DNA of 64,000 nucleotides from Trichopria drosophilae (GCA_030407085.1 CM059584.1:105833001-105897000), one strand, 5' to 3'; shown: positions 1-14,600, counted from the stretch's first letter. Numbers and translations are program-made. Notes: a model not told the origin generated them from the letters alone.

Positions 1-2041
1 AGTTTTGCCTGAATAGCATAAATTCGAATAATTTTTCATTTTTATTATTGGGAAAAGTGCAATTGTTCTCGTTTTGCCGAAATATCCACGTGGAATGTAA
101 AATTTTCAAGCAAATTGTTTTCCTTGTGGGCGCACACTGTACCGGACAAATCAAATTGTCGAAATTATTTACAACGTGGTATTTCTTAATTTCATTTTTA
201 AAACTCATTAGAGGTCTCTTAAAACGTATAATGCTTTCAATTAGTGCATTCTATCGTTTATCTTGAGATGTTACGTTTTTATATTCTCCTATTTTAATGG
301 GTTAAATTTGGACACATTTCTTACGACTTTTATTACTAAGAACTCTGAAAAAATGTCTAATTTCAAGTAAATATTTATATGAATAGTCGCAACAAAATAT
401 TTACTTAAAATAAGGAAATATTTTTTTAATTTAAATAAATATTTACTTGTTGGGTAAAATCAAATTAATATTTAGTTGAATGAACAAACTATTTTTCTAT
501 TATAAGTAAATATTTTGTTGCGACTATTCAAGTAAATATTTATTTGAAATTAGGAAATTTTTTTTTTCAGTGCACTACTAATATAAAAATTCAATACTTT
601 TAATTACAAATGTTAGACAAAAATAAAAAACATCAATTAACATCTTTGTTTCAGTATAAGACGTTAGAATTAAAAATAATTTTAATATTTATTTGTCAAA
701 AGTTTGCTATGATTTATTTTTTTTATACTTTTTACTTCATTAGTTAGACAGAATTTGTACGCAGTTTATTAGTATTTCATGAATGTCGATGATACAATTG
801 TTTAAAGACAATTAAAAATACTAAAACATCTGAAAAAATATTTTCTAAATGTGAAATTCAATCCAAAATTGCAAGATGTACGAACATTAAATGCCGTTTT
901 GCACGTTTGTGAATATAAGCATAAATAAAATAAATTCTGTCTTAGCTAGTACATTCGAATATGTTTAAAAAAATTGTAACTCTAGAACGAAACATCGTAA
1001 CTAATTTTCGAATTCGGTTTTAACGAACTTCAATTGTAATATTATAATTATTAAATAACCTCAATTATTAAATTATATTGTGCACATGTTTATTGTCAGC
1101 ATTCAAAACATTTTCGACTAAGAAGGTATATAAGCTGTCGCTAGATTATTTCATTGACAAAAAAATTTGCAATATTATAGAACTTTCAACCTAAAGTGAA
1201 TTGTCAATTGTTCCGACATTTTCATCCACATTTTTGTCATATTACACAAAGAAACTCAGATATATTACGTTGGACGTAAAATTTCATGCTCTTCCAGATT
1301 CGGGCTACAAAATTGATCTAAAAAATAATGTTTATAAACTATTTTTGGCAAAAAAGAAAATAACATTTTTCCTACTAAAAAATCTTTAGATAAAAATTTC
1401 TACATAAAATTGATACCATACTTACCCATTTACACTTAGAAAAGCATTTGAATACAAAATGTGTTGGGCCCTGAATACAAAATTGAAACAAAATACATTT
1501 TTTTTTTGCCCGAAATGAATCTTTTTTTGTGTTTAATTTGAGGACTCTACAACTGTGAAGCTAAGAGCTTTTTAAATTACGTTAAGAATGCAAAGTTCTG
1601 AAGAACATGTTGGAATCTGTCTAGATTTTCTTGATGGTATTTTTAAAAATGTTTTGTGTGAATTTTGTTTATACATTTTTTCCGCAAAATTCTGAAAAAA
1701 TTCAGAATGTTTTTATTTAATGATATGCAACTTTTTAAATACTCTTATTTAACTGATTTTATAAATATCTCAAAAAGATCTAAATATTGATCATTCTTAA
1801 AACATTTTAATTTGAGTTTTTAAGTGCACAACACTTTAAAGATATTGTTAAATCTTTTTTTTTATTTAATAAAACACTTAGTACCTCTGAGGAGAGGTTA
1901 TTCGGCTTGTTAAATCTTCTAAATTGGTTTGTACTGTATTGTTTCAAACATAATTTCCCCTCCATTACACTACATTTTCCCTGCTCAATTACCGTTTTTA
2001 GTGTATTATGGATATTTACAAAAGTCTTTGTTTTTTTTTAG
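1..2041. other. AT-rich non-coding stretch upstream of the Ork1 5' UTR exon
   Basis: No coding sequence is recognisable here; short open frames are AT-rich and lack codon structure. The right end is a long T tract followed by AG at 2040-2041, a good splice acceptor, so this is most likely intron belonging to an Ork1 5' UTR whose first exon lies left of the window. A miniature inverted-repeat element sits at about 343-571. Confidence 0.6.
343..571. repeat. MITE with long inverted arms
   Basis: Two arms of about 54 bp (358-411 and 500-553) are near-perfect reverse complements. Each contains AATAGTCGCAACAAAATAT, and the similarity extends outward to CTGAAAAAA at both ends. There is no coding capacity. 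The structure is that of a small non-autonomous DNA transposon, probably Tc1/mariner-like from its size and ends; the superfamily is inferred. Confidence 0.75.
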
Positions 2042-2463
2042 CTACGACCTGATGGCAGTTCTGAACGAAAAAGGTTGAATGGCGGCGGGGTAGCAGAGGA
2101 TTGGTGCGAATGTAGAATTTACTGGGTCCTGATAACGATCAATCAAGAGATAGCCAGTGATCAGATCGACGTTAAATTACAAAAAATCGCCGGGGACGCA
2201 CTGATAAAATGCTTCTTGTGAAATGCAGCGTCCGAGGTGTCAAGCGGCCTAAGTCGTCAGTCCGAGCCCAGTCCCATTCCGACGCTCGTCGCTGATCATC
2301 CACCGGCTAGCGATGATTTCGTGACGAAGGCTAAAAGTCTCCTTCGTGGAGTCGTTTTTTTAAGGGGGGTGCGATATTATTTATTAACTCGTGTATTTTT
2401 TTTAATTTACTGACGTGTGGTATTTCGCTGAGGTGAATTACTCGATTGGTCCCCTTGGAGAAC
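2042..2463 (+). other. Ork1: 5' UTR exon of the Ork1-like gene
   Basis: A strong acceptor (T-rich tract then AG at 2040-2041) is followed by about 300 bases clearly richer in G and C than the flanks, running into the Ork1 start codon at 2464. It contains several upstream ATGs: a 9-codon frame near 2051, a 4-codon frame near 2078, a 28-codon frame at 2209-2295 and a very short one near 2311. All close before 2464. Without transcript data the exon start is inferred from the splice site and the change in composition. Confidence 0.6.
2209..2295 (+). CDS. Upstream ORF in Ork1 5' UTR (28 codons)
   Basis: An ATG opens a 28-residue, strongly basic, serine- and arginine-rich frame that closes with TGA about 170 bases before the channel start codon. 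It lies in the GC-richer 5' UTR exon. If translated it would be expected to lower initiation at the Ork1 ATG. There is no evidence that the peptide itself has a function, and the frame could be chance. Confidence 0.3.
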   Translation: MLLVKCSVRGVKRPKSSVRAQSHSDARR

Positions 2464-2605
2464 ATGTCGAAGAAACAATGGATTGTTTTACTCATATTGT
2501 TTTTGTTATACCTTCTGTTTGGAGCCTTCATCTTCTACGTGATCGAGAGTCCGCGAGAGATCGACGCAGAAGTAATCGCTATCGCTGAACGTATCGAAAT
2601 CCACG
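2464..2605 (+). CDS. Ork1: Ork1 coding exon 1: start codon and TM1
   Basis: Encodes the short cytoplasmic N terminus and the first membrane helix (WIVLLILFLLYLLFGAFIFY) plus the start of the extracellular cap helix. The donor is CACG|gtgagt, phase 1. The next coding exon is 24.4 kb away. Confidence 0.93.
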
Positions 2606-5600
2606 GTGAGTTTAATAATTTTTCATTATTTATTTAATTTCAAAACCAATTTTTTTAAATGAAAGTTGTATACATTTCTAACCGTCACTTTCAATAGAAT
2701 CATAAGACATATTTAGGATTATCTGGCTTGTCTATAACATAGTTAGATCTGGGAAAAAGTTAATTAATTTGCACAAGGTTATAAGATAAGATAACATGCA
2801 ACAATCTTTTAAAATGGAAGTCGTACAACATTAATTTCAATTAAGCCGTTAAATTCATATAAAATTAAAATTCTTTAAGTCTTTGCTGCATTTGTTTGTT
2901 TCTGCGGTATTCTAAAAAACACAACTATGTTATTAATACACAGGTTTTTTAATATAGTATTAAAATAGTGACGACTATTAAGGCCATAATTTGGGAACTA
3001 CTTAACGACTTTCTCGAAACATGGTAACAGATAATTTCGATTAAAATAAGTTACTGTATGTCAACCATATTAAAAACGTTTTAAAATTTAGTATAAGTGT
3101 AGAAATTTAGTAACACCGTTAAAAATTCATAATATATTTTATGTAAGTTCTGATTGCAAATGCATTAAATAGACGAAATGACTTTTAATTACTATTCAAT
3201 GAGCGATCCCTTACCGAGCACGTATTATTTTTGTAGTAATGGATACTGATAACAGAATACTATTATACAAATCTTCGATAATTACAATAAATTAGGTATA
3301 ACCGTAAATTATAATGGAGAACGTTAGTATCGATTTCGGAAATTTACAGCAGTACTTTCTTAGTAAATGACGTTTATTATCGTGCCCGACGTAATACTGT
3401 CAGATAGAAACAAAACGATTTTTAATTTCCATGCATCAAAAATAATACCTATCAACTGAATAAAACAACATTTTTTAAGTGGCTTACAATTGCACGAAGA
3501 CCTTTAAAATCTTCTTTAAATTAATTTTTTTTAAAATGCTAATATAATCAAAGTGCAAATATTATTAATATATGCTGTATACATGTCTTTCGTTACATGA
3601 CACCACTTTGAATTTGATATGCACTTATTCATAGCTTGATCGCCCGTTAATGACCTCAAAATATTTGTGATAGACAAATGTATTTTAATCGAAAATAATA
3701 ATCTCCTAATCGAAATATAGTATAAGTTTCATTTTTTGTAAGAAAAAACTCGAAATTATTTAAATATTATCCATTAAATTAACGCTTATAAATTTTCATT
3801 CATTTTCGATGACAAATTGCGTTATCAAAATGGTTTAAGTTTCCAATTCATCGAAATAATTTTAAGAACAGGTTATAAATGTAAGAATTAAATTATATCA
3901 TATTCTTTAATAGACAATTCGTAAGTAATCCTTATCTCCTAGTAATTCATATGAATAAAGATGGTAGTTTGGGCAATTTAACACAATTGTTTTTTTTTTC
4001 TATAATTATTTCTTGTATTTTGTTAAATTGTATGAAGTAAAACAAGTATATGTTTCTTTAAGATGTTTGAGTTCTATTACTATTATTAAAAGTCATTGAT
4101 ATAAATCAAAGTTTAAATTTACCCACTGTAACAATTAGGCCCATTCCATAAGTTAAGTTTTACTATCAGTTTCAAATAATGCGTATAGAGACGAATTTCT
4201 TTATGCGTGTGTTTTTCTTTGATGCAATACTGATTATATTTTGATGTCTATATCTCGATTAATGATGTCATAATCCACGATAAAGAAGTGATTTTGGGTC
4301 TTTGTGTATTTCTGTTCTAAAAAGTTTTACTTGTTCTTGCATTTTTTAAATGTATTTCACAACAGCTTCCAAACATATTTTTTTAAAGATTCACCTAATG
4401 TAAATCAAAATATCCCCATGGAATCGTGTTAAAGTGAGATAGGAGACCTTTCTTTAAATTTGGTTAAATTTAACGCGATATTCATCGATACAATTCGTCG
4501 TTAAGTCGTTATTACTAACAAAGTAGATTCCGATAATACATTTTAATAAACTTTCACGTCGGTTTTAGGGAAAAGTATTTGAATTTAATTCCATATAAAA
4601 TCCGATACGTTTTGTATTACTTTAGATTTTAGAATACGAGTAGGTTTGTAATAAAATGATAAATACTCTGGGGTATAAAGTAGTACACTATGCCACTAGT
4701 GTGTAAAGTGATTCTTTTCCGCAATAATAACATATATTTTTTAACACTCGATTTTGCGCCCTGCAGTGAAATATTCGGGAACAAATTATCGAGTCCCACG
4801 ACGCCGTATTAAAAAATATGGTGAGAAACACATGCGAAATATCGGTAATTGCGCCCTTGTTACATTATAATATAAACTAGTACCAGAAAATGTAAAACTC
4901 AGTTTTACGCATTGTTTTGGCATTCGTAAAGTCGAACTTCACGCATTACATATAATTAATTCATATGGAAATTTGCATTCGAAATTCGAAACGCAAAAAT
5001 AATTTCCCGAACACATTTCCTGTTTCCATATAGGTAATTTGTCATTCTTGATGGAAATGAATTTGTTGAATGCAAAATATCTGCTAATTTTTCAAAGTTC
5101 TCGTGAATTTACAAACTCTGTAATCTTCCTATATAACAAATATCTATTTTTCTAGATTTATTAAAACTTAAATTTGAATCTAGGAAAGTAATTAGTATCC
5201 ACATTAATGAGCAAAGTAAAAAACTACTCCTTATTATTAACAAATTTTCTTAAATAACTTCCTCTCTTGTTTAAGATAATAAATATGTACTTCATATAAT
5301 AAGATGTTACCTTTTTAGACACCTAAGTAGATTTTAAATTTCTGTTAGGTATTTTACATGGTTTCAAAGCTTCCAGTAAAACTTCCTTTTAAGAAGAATC
5401 TTGTTTTAAGCGAAAATTTTCTTGTAATATTATAAATATTACTAAAATTAATTGCGATAACAAACGTGACTCGAAAAATGTAAAACTGTTCATTAAACAT
5501 AAATGACTTGATGGTGAATACATGAACATAACTTTTGATTGCTACAAATAAAAAGAGTATATAATATTTTAATATTCTCCGAAAATCCAAAAAGCAAGAT

Positions 5601-8600
5601 ACAAAGTCCACAAAAAAACTAAAATACGACATAATACAAAATAAAAAATTCAAATAATCAGCAATAAAAATATTTGTTAAACATGGATATATAAAAACAA
5701 TAATAAAATACGATAATAGTACATTATGTGCCAAGGGCGCAATTATCGATCTTCGACGATTGGGAAGTTTGTCGCCCGAGCGAAGTCAGGATAACAATCG
5801 CACTCTTCGGAGATCGATAGTTCGCTCGTGTCCAATAATGTATTTTTTGATCCGATTGTCGTAGGACTCGATAATTCGCGTCCGAAGGTTTCGCCCTAGG
5901 TCGAGAAATCGAGTTTTACGGCCGGAGGATCAAAAATAATTTTTTTTTAAAATCTTGTAGAAAAAAGTAGATACTTTACGAATAGTGTATTAAAAAATAG
6001 TGTTTGATTCTCGGTCGTAAGATTTTTTCGGACAGTTTCGCCGATCTTCGGATGCGCAGTCTCTGATCCGTCCGTAAAATTCAACTTTACGGCCAAGGAC
6101 CAAGCAGTATTATTTTGATCGAAAATCATATCCGAAACGACATAAAATTAATGTTTTATTAGGTCTACTGACCTTTCAACTAAGACTTCGTCTATATTAA
6201 AGGAATATGAATGTTTTTAAACTAAAACAAATGAATTGACAAAATAAATTAGATTGAATAAAGTACAGAGGAAATAATATTCAATTTCGGCGTATTTTTT
6301 TACGATCTACGGGAATTTTGCATTATATCTCAGGATCTTACTAAAGAAAATTTCAGAATTTTTATTCCCCTTCAACCCCCTATTTTTATTTTACAAATGT
6401 TGGAATTATTAAGCCTCAAAACTTTCTGATCTACTCTAAAAAAAATGTTCTAGTTAAATATGACCTTACTATTTTTTCTGGTTATAATAACCAGAATTCT
6501 GGGTAGTTCAATTGGAAAAATAATTATTTCAATACAAATGTCATTTACAAACTCGAAATTTGAAGGTTTAGTATACCTAACACCGAATTATATTTTTGTT
6601 TGATCTACTTAAAGAGCAAATAGCGTTAGATACAATACACAGAGAAAGAAAATAGTTAATGGAATCATTTTATAATAGTAAAACGTTTTAATATAAAAAA
6701 TACTTAAATTAACTATTTCCATAGTAAATGAAACTGTAAAATTGTTCCATTTACTATTTTCCGGAATTTAAAACATTCGTACATAACCATTATATTTTTT
6801 AATTTTGGTGCCAACTTTGATTAACTACATTGGTTTCTCGAAATTACTTTTCGTTTATAGATTTGCTAAAACAAGTGGTCATGTTTATAACGACAAAGAT
6901 GTGAAGACATAGATAAACTTTTTTAAGGTGCTTTTGTCAGATTTGTTTACTACTGATTAATTTCAATTGTTAAGGAGGAAAAATAAATTTTGGAACCTTG
7001 GGTATATAATTTTCTTTATTTTTGTACATTTTTTGTTCTTATAGTGTGCTTAACTACGCGCGACTGTTAGCATTTTTTTAATTGTTACTGACACTCTAAG
7101 CACTCACTACAAAAACTATTCTTCGGCGTACATGTGCTGATGTTTCTATATAAATATGCCGTCGACTTCATAGCATTGTCCGCAATCTTCAAATTTGCAG
7201 AAAATTTTAGTAGCACTAGAAAATATCTATCTTCATTATTTTTTAATAAGATGTCAAACCCTTCGACTAAGGGACCGTCTATAAATTACGTAATGCTAAT
7301 TTTAAGTGATTTTGACCCCCCCCTCCCTCCCTCCTTTCTCGATACGTAATATTCCTCTAACCAGAGAATGTTTACAACCACGTTTAAAATGTTGTGTACG
7401 TAATTTGTTTTTAAACTATATAATCTAACAGCGAGTAAGACTATTCAAATGCTTGCTGTCGCTTGCGATTATTCCACGAACATTTGTGCGCCATCTATTG
7501 TTACGAATATGCATAACGTTAATATGTCAAGTATGTCACGAAGTATAAAATGCAAATAACCGAAACTTTTCACGCACTGTGCACTTGTAAGCGTCTAAAT
7601 GCATATATATAGAACTATATGAATTTTACTAAATATTTCTTTTGCAAACAATAAATTACTTAAAAAAGAATTAGTTGGAAAACATACATTATTAACTTGT
7701 AAACAAAATTATTATTTTGTGTACTCCAGTACGTTGTCATAGCAATTAAATCGGCAGTGCAGATCTGATCGAATAGTTTAACTCATATGTTTAGTCTATT
7801 TTACTTTCTCTGTGTTAAACCTAACGTAACATGAATGAATGTCACATAAATGAACTTGTACTACATTCTATTTTGAGACGGGTCAAGTTCATCGTCAGTA
7901 ATGTTATAAAATATTTAGTGGGATATAAATTCGCATTGTATTTATATAATATTTTAGCCAGATGACCTTATGTATAGAAGGAAAAATGATTACGGTTCCA
8001 AGAGTTTTGTCAACTCTTTGGACCTTTCTCCACTTGGTATACGTATGGTTAATTAAAATCCAATTTACAGAAGGTAAAACTAATAATATTGGTGACCTGG
8101 ATACGTTTTGGTATATATGCAAACGTTACGAATTCATTTTCGATTAGATCGCACCTTGATGTTTAGCATATTTGATAATTACATATGATATCGTGTGATA
8201 TCGATTAATGATAATACGTTATTTCATTCACTACGAAATTGCATGGTAATTCTTATTCCATCTCATCATGATTTTTTATGCAATGTATAGAATTTACACG
8301 TATTTTGAAGTGAAAAATTTGCTGACGAATAAATATAAATATGCAATCTTGAATATTTTCTACAAGTAATGTCTTATTACCTTTTAGTAATTTTTCCTTA
8401 TGAAATGCTTTTATATCTTCCGTTTAAAATCGTTGAAGGTGAAACATTTGAATTTCCTGTAAACCAAGTATTAAAGGATCAGAAATATTCGCAGTATTCG
8501 GTTAAAGTCGACATTCATACTTCCTTGTACATGTAACTTCTATTTCTTTCCAGTTATGGGTCATTTAATACTTTAGTATCTAATTTGAATTTGAATTTTC

Positions 8601-11600
8601 TGGACATGACAAAACTTTTAAAAACGTTCTCTAGAGAAGAACAAACATACTATATTAAACTCATAAGTTGCAAGAGTTATGAATGTAAAGCATTGAATAC
8701 TGAAATTAAAATGCAGCATAGTTATGCAAAAATAATTTAGTGTTTATAAAAAATATTGTCCTATACTTAAAACAGTCTGGGACTTGCCGATTGTTGGGTA
8801 GAAAGTTATCTTTTATTTCTATGCAAGGGGCCAAAAAAATGATTTGATCGTCATCACAGATAATTGTTTTTCCTTCTCCAATACAAAAAAAGTTTATTAT
8901 TTGATACCGTTAAGTTATCGATCGGATAAGATTTCCGTCGCATATAAAAGACAAGCATTTCAAGAAAAATCATAATGCGTTTATAAATTGCCCGGAAAAT
9001 GAAAAGAGTAAAATGAAGAACTTCCAATGGAATAAAAAACCATTCAAAATTACCTTTAACCATCATCGAAGTCAGAATCATATACTTTGGTCCATCTTCA
9101 GTTTTTCAATGACATCATTCAATGAATCAATCGAAATTGTTACCTTAAAGTATTTGAAAGAAGTCATTTATTTTGAAATATCAATACTAGTGATAAGAAA
9201 GATACGTCTGGAACATATCTAATCAGGGTTACGTCTCGCTATGACACATTAAATTTCGTCTGATCTTTGCCAAAGGGTAACTTTTCAAATTCTTGCAAAG
9301 GCCCCACCTTTCTTCTGCGAATAGATACTGAAGATTGTTGATTTAGATTTAAAGTTTGACGTTTGCGTGACTTTGAGTAAACAAGTACGCATAAACGGTA
9401 CACGTCATTGCAATTTTATGTCGGGTTAAGTTTTAGTCACTCTGACTATAGATTAATAGTTAATGTTTGGGAATCTACAATAAATAGATAGTATGTATTC
9501 GTTATATGAGAAAAATGAGCAATACTGCTGTCTTATACTTGAGGGTAAATTCTGGTACCATCTGAAATACTTACTGTAATATGTGAAATACATTTAGTTT
9601 TTTTATCAAATTTTAATTCGTTAATCTAAGTGGTCAATATCTTTATTGAATAAATTTTACGGCACGGTTTTACGATAGAACAACTATTGGCTATCGTAGC
9701 ACTAGCGATAGTTTGATCGGTGTAATATTTCGTTTTCGATTGATGTTAATTGGATATAAATGCGAACGAAAAATTTGTGAAAGGTGTATTAAAATAAAAA
9801 ATCACTGGGTGCGCAGCGATGATTAATCATAAAGTATATTATTTGTTTTTTAAATAATGTTATGTACTAAAAAAAAAACTAACTAAATATGTTAATTATT
9901 TGTTGACAAAAAGAATTATTACAAATTTGGCAACTACCGAGATTTCAACCATCGGTTTTTTGTCTTCTGAATTTCTCAAAAACCAGTTCGAGCAGAAAAA
10001 TTAAAAATGCAGCTACGATTTCAATGCAAAGTTATTTTTCAACTGTTAGCGACACTAACAAAATCCCCAATTTCAGTTTTTATCGTCATTTATGTGCAAC
10101 CTATCAAGGATTTTTGCCTACGTGACCTTTAAATTTATTAAATTTATGAGAATTACTGCGTGGACAAGTTTGCTTCCTTTATTTTCCAATTGACGATTCT
10201 ATAGGGGAGTAATGATGAAAATAAATCGGTTCTGCAGTAAACAGGATGACATCTCATGACCGTATTTATATTTGCATCATAGCCTTAGTCTCGAATAAAT
10301 ATTTGAACTTTCGAAATAGTCATGGGAGGTTTACTACTGCAAACAGAGGATATCTGTACCTAAGGTTTATCCAACGTTTTCAACCACATGGTGATGAGAC
10401 CGATATAATAATGACACCTACTGAGTTAAATGGCATGATTCAAAAGAAAGGAAATTGGGCGCTGAAAGCCTCAGATGATAACCGACTGTTACTTGATTGT
10501 GAGTCGTTACTTACAACCAAAATGATGCTCTAAATCAAATTGTGTAAATCATCATGATTCCGCACATTATTGGTAAAATGAAATGTTTATCACTCTAACA
10601 TCCTGCACTACGCAAATTTAAAAAATGGCAGAAATAGTCACATACATGGTGATTAAAGTTGAGACGAAAACCCGACAGTTAAAACACCGCAATGGAACAA
10701 CGAATATAGGATCAAGTGATTTAAAATATGAAAATGTTTAACCCCATACAAGATCATCAAAACATACTTCGATATTTTGAGATAGACAATTCTGAATCCT
10801 CCACCTTCCTCACACTTATCAATGATACACAACTTAATTGGCTTTTGAATTTATGAAGAATGACAAATAGGGTCGATTTGTAATCAACCTGAAATATCAT
10901 AATAAGTAGCGACCATAATTTGGAGATATTTTGGTGTTTGTAAAAGAAAATGAAAATGTAAAGACAGGTGTTACATCACACTCACACTAAACAATCGAAC
11001 AAGGAAGAAAAAATCATTGAAACAATATTGTACATCTTATAGGAAATATAGATTTTATTTTGGCTTGATGCTGTCAATAAGTGATTATCTTTTGATTGGA
11101 CAGTTTTTTTACGTCCACATTACTTCATAATCGTGTTATCTCTGGTATTATGTATACGACTCGAGTAAAAACATAAGTCTCGAAAACGTATCGCGTCTAC
11201 AATCTCACGGAATTATCGCTAACTGACAAATGCGATACTTGATGTCCCATGAATCAAAAAGTATTAGTAGTATCGCGAAAGTATCGCATAGGTATTGCAG
11301 ATATAAAATTAAAATAAAGTTCATTTGCAATTTAAACAAAATTTAATTCATTTATAAATTCTATATAATCGCAAAGAGATTTAAAAAAAACTTAGTTGTC
11401 TCTGCTGGGATTCGAACCCGGGTCTGTTCAGGCACACAAGATTTTTTTTTGTTTGTCAATATGGCCGTTTGAAAATGGTGTATTAAATGATTATACTTTT
11501 TATGGATTTATAAATTCCACGTTTTTAAAAGTTTTCTTACGCATTCTGGAATATAATATATTATATATAAGGTTTTATTAGTCCACTAATACAAGATGGA

Positions 11601-14600
11601 GGATCCGATATAAAATCCGATGTAAAATACAAGATGGAGGATCCGATATGGTGGATATATTCAGCATAATTCTTTGTTTCTTATACAATCTGCACATGAA
11701 TGTTATTTATGGTTTTTTTTTGGTCGCGGATCACCTGATCCTTAATGGGTTAAAAGAAAGCCTCGCTACAACTAGAAGGACATAAACAAACTTCATATTT
11801 TAACCTTTGAGTTAATATTTTCTTTCAGTTTGTGCTCAACCGTTCCGCTTTTAAAACTTGAAACTCCCATGCCACCTTTCGGTGAAACTCCCTTGGCACC
11901 TGCCAAGAATTCATAGAACCAAAGTTCTGTTTCATACGCAGAAAATCCATCCTAAAACACATTTTTGAAAATTATTGGACGATTTAAAAAAAAAACTTAT
12001 GCAGTTTTGAAATTTAGTGAAATATGCATATATAACTACGAAAGCTGATGTAGATTAGAAAAAAAGGTAAAAAAGTAATACATTTTTCAATGATGGCATA
12101 TAATATAATCATTTCTTATATTTCCAAATTAATCCGAAACACTTATGCTTTGTAATTCAAATCATTTTTTAATGTTTTTGTCTCAATTCAGAATAAAATT
12201 GTCTAGTACTAAGGTTCTTCATTGACAGATGGCGCCACATTTTATGTCTATGTGACTATGACAAGAAAAATGTGTTCTTCAAAGTATAAATAAATTATCA
12301 TTTAGCGGACATTGGTTACATCTCTTACAACGGATGGTACCCAAGTGATACTTACTGATTATAACTAAATTAGGACAAGCTGATAAAACTCTGAAAAATA
12401 AGAGATTTTTTTCAGTAAAGGTTCATTTTTAAGGTGGATTCAGTGACCACCAAAAAAGCGAATAACAAATTTGTTATTAAATTGAATATGTTCAACTTTT
12501 AGTATATTCGCCATATTAGATCAGCCATTTTGAAATTTTAATATCCAACGTCGTGGAATTAGCACCCCCAAAAACCTTTGTATAGTAAGTTGCAAGCAAA
12601 TCCGTTGTACTATTACAATTATTTTTGACCGGCGTATAGGAACCGCCGTTTTTAAATTTTAAAATTCAATATGAAATTTATAGCTTCGGTAACCTTAACA
12701 AACCCCCCGAGCAGCAAATTTCATTCGAATTTAATTAGTTTCTCATTTTTCATGTTTATCAACGGTCCCCTATTTAAAGCGCGACTCCACCGAACTGATT
12801 TAAAAAAACAATACGTATATCTTATTTTTTATAGTTTTATCAGTTTGTCATAGTTTAATTTCAATCGCCGAAAATCACTTGGTTATCATTACATGTTAAT
12901 AATTATCAAGAATTCTTTTTGAATTTGTTACAAAAAGAATTCAAAAGTATTTTTTTTCAATCATTGTAAAATTTTCGTTGTCTCTTGAGAGTATAATTGT
13001 TTGTTTTTAAATTTCACATTAAAGTTATAAATTTTGAAAAAAAAATATGTACATACAAAAATGTCATAAGCTAATGTGTAGAATATTTGTTCCATTACTG
13101 ATTTCACGTTAAAAAAGTATTACCGGGATTTATTGGCAAGGCCATTACTGTAACTCTGCCAATTGAAGAACAGAGCTTTGTTGTGGTCACAAAAAGCACC
13201 ATTCTCCGTTATAATGAGATCAACAATGTCAGTGTCGCTACGAGTGTGAGACAATCCCAACCACTCCTCAACCCGGCAATCGTCAATGAATCGTGCGAGT
13301 CGTTTAACTACTCGTTCACGGATCCCTAACCGGTATAAATTAATTTATTTGATACTTCCAAATTGGACTACAGACCCTGAACTCGAGATAAATCAATTGT
13401 TGCATTCCAGATACGCTACTTCCGGATATCCGGTATTGGTTCGAAAATGGTATTAATCGACATTACGTTATACCTTGTGTTTTTGAAAATCACCGATATT
13501 TGGAGACCGAAAAACCGAAATTACAAAAACGGAGGTTCTTCCGATAATATTGTTCCATTAACTATTTTCTAATATTTAAAAATTCAATCCCGGAATTTGA
13601 TACGCATAATAATAAAATATTATTGTCGTTAAATCACTAACTGTGAAGTACGAATAGTCTTCTTTCGTCTAAGTGTTTTCACGAAATTTATAAGGGCCGT
13701 CTATAAATTACGTAAGTTAAATTAGGGGAGGGGGGGGTTGGTCCCGCGTTGCGCATCGTTACTCCAAGGATGTCGAAGGGAATTATGTTGAGGGGGGAGG
13801 TGTCCAGAAACCCAATAACTAAGTTACGTAATTTATGGATAATATAAAAATGATTAGAATGCAAGAATCGTTGCAACCTACAGATTTTTTAAAAAGTTTT
13901 AAGATGGTGCGTTTCAAGAACTAAATTGCATTCATCAAAATATTATGCAGATGGGGAAGAAACAGATTTTGAAATATTTCTGCGAACTTATCAGACGAAA
14001 TCATCACGTACATAACGTAACCTCAAATAAATATCGCAGATTTATAAGTAAATAGCCATTAGAAATATTTCTGAATAGTGAAACAGATGTGATACATTCG
14101 ATAACTTTTTTTCGTATTAAATGTAACTATTATATGATATTTTTTATAATTTTGAATGGTAAAAATAACATTTTATCATCTACGTCTGTTCTTGTTGTTA
14201 ATTTTAATATTAGTTGCGACCGGCTCTACTATTTTTTCTCTTTGTGTATTCTAAAATTGTTGTTTGTTTTTTTTCAATTGTTCTCTTAGCGACGTTTTGA
14301 CTGGTCGGTTTTTCATGTGTTGTCTTTTTGTACTGCTGTTTCTTATTGATAGTTTCACTATTAATGGCTTTTAGTCGTGTATTCTTTTTAAAATGTCCTC
14401 TTTTAAAATATTGGTTTTTGCATCTGACCTTCAAATTTTCGCATAGTTAGCACATCGAATTTGTATTAAATCATACGAATTTATCATGCAAATGATGGAA
14501 ATATATGGACAATGTTAAGATCTGTTTAAGCTGTTTTTACAAAAATTTATCGGATTTCAATTTCTGGTAGATTAGGGAAGAATTCGACGTGTTTCAGGCG

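Larger units (their letters stand above)
6766..13119. other. Ork1 intron 1, middle part
   Basis: Mostly AT-rich sequence without recognisable genes. It holds the half MITE at 7.27 kb, a pair of alternative hairpins near 9670-9712 (TACGATAG / CTATCGTA), a 95-codon open frame of unknown nature at 10246-10533, a short direct duplication (ACAAGATGGAGGATCCGATA at 11591 and again at 11628) and a degenerate copy of the CCATTTTGAA-type dispersed repeat around 12.5-12.7 kb. Confidence 0.55.

Noticed and set aside
5354..5734. 126-codon minus-strand open frame rich in phenylalanine
   Set aside because: Composition is what AT-rich DNA gives by chance; it ends at a repeat boundary and has no splice context.
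11396..11430. tRNA-like B-box (GGGTTCGAATCCC on the minus strand)
   Set aside because: Only a T-arm-like GACCCGGGTTCGAATCCCAG is present. There is no A box or acceptor/D-arm pairing at the right distance, so it is not a tRNA gene; at most it is the end of a tRNA-derived SINE, which I could not substantiate.
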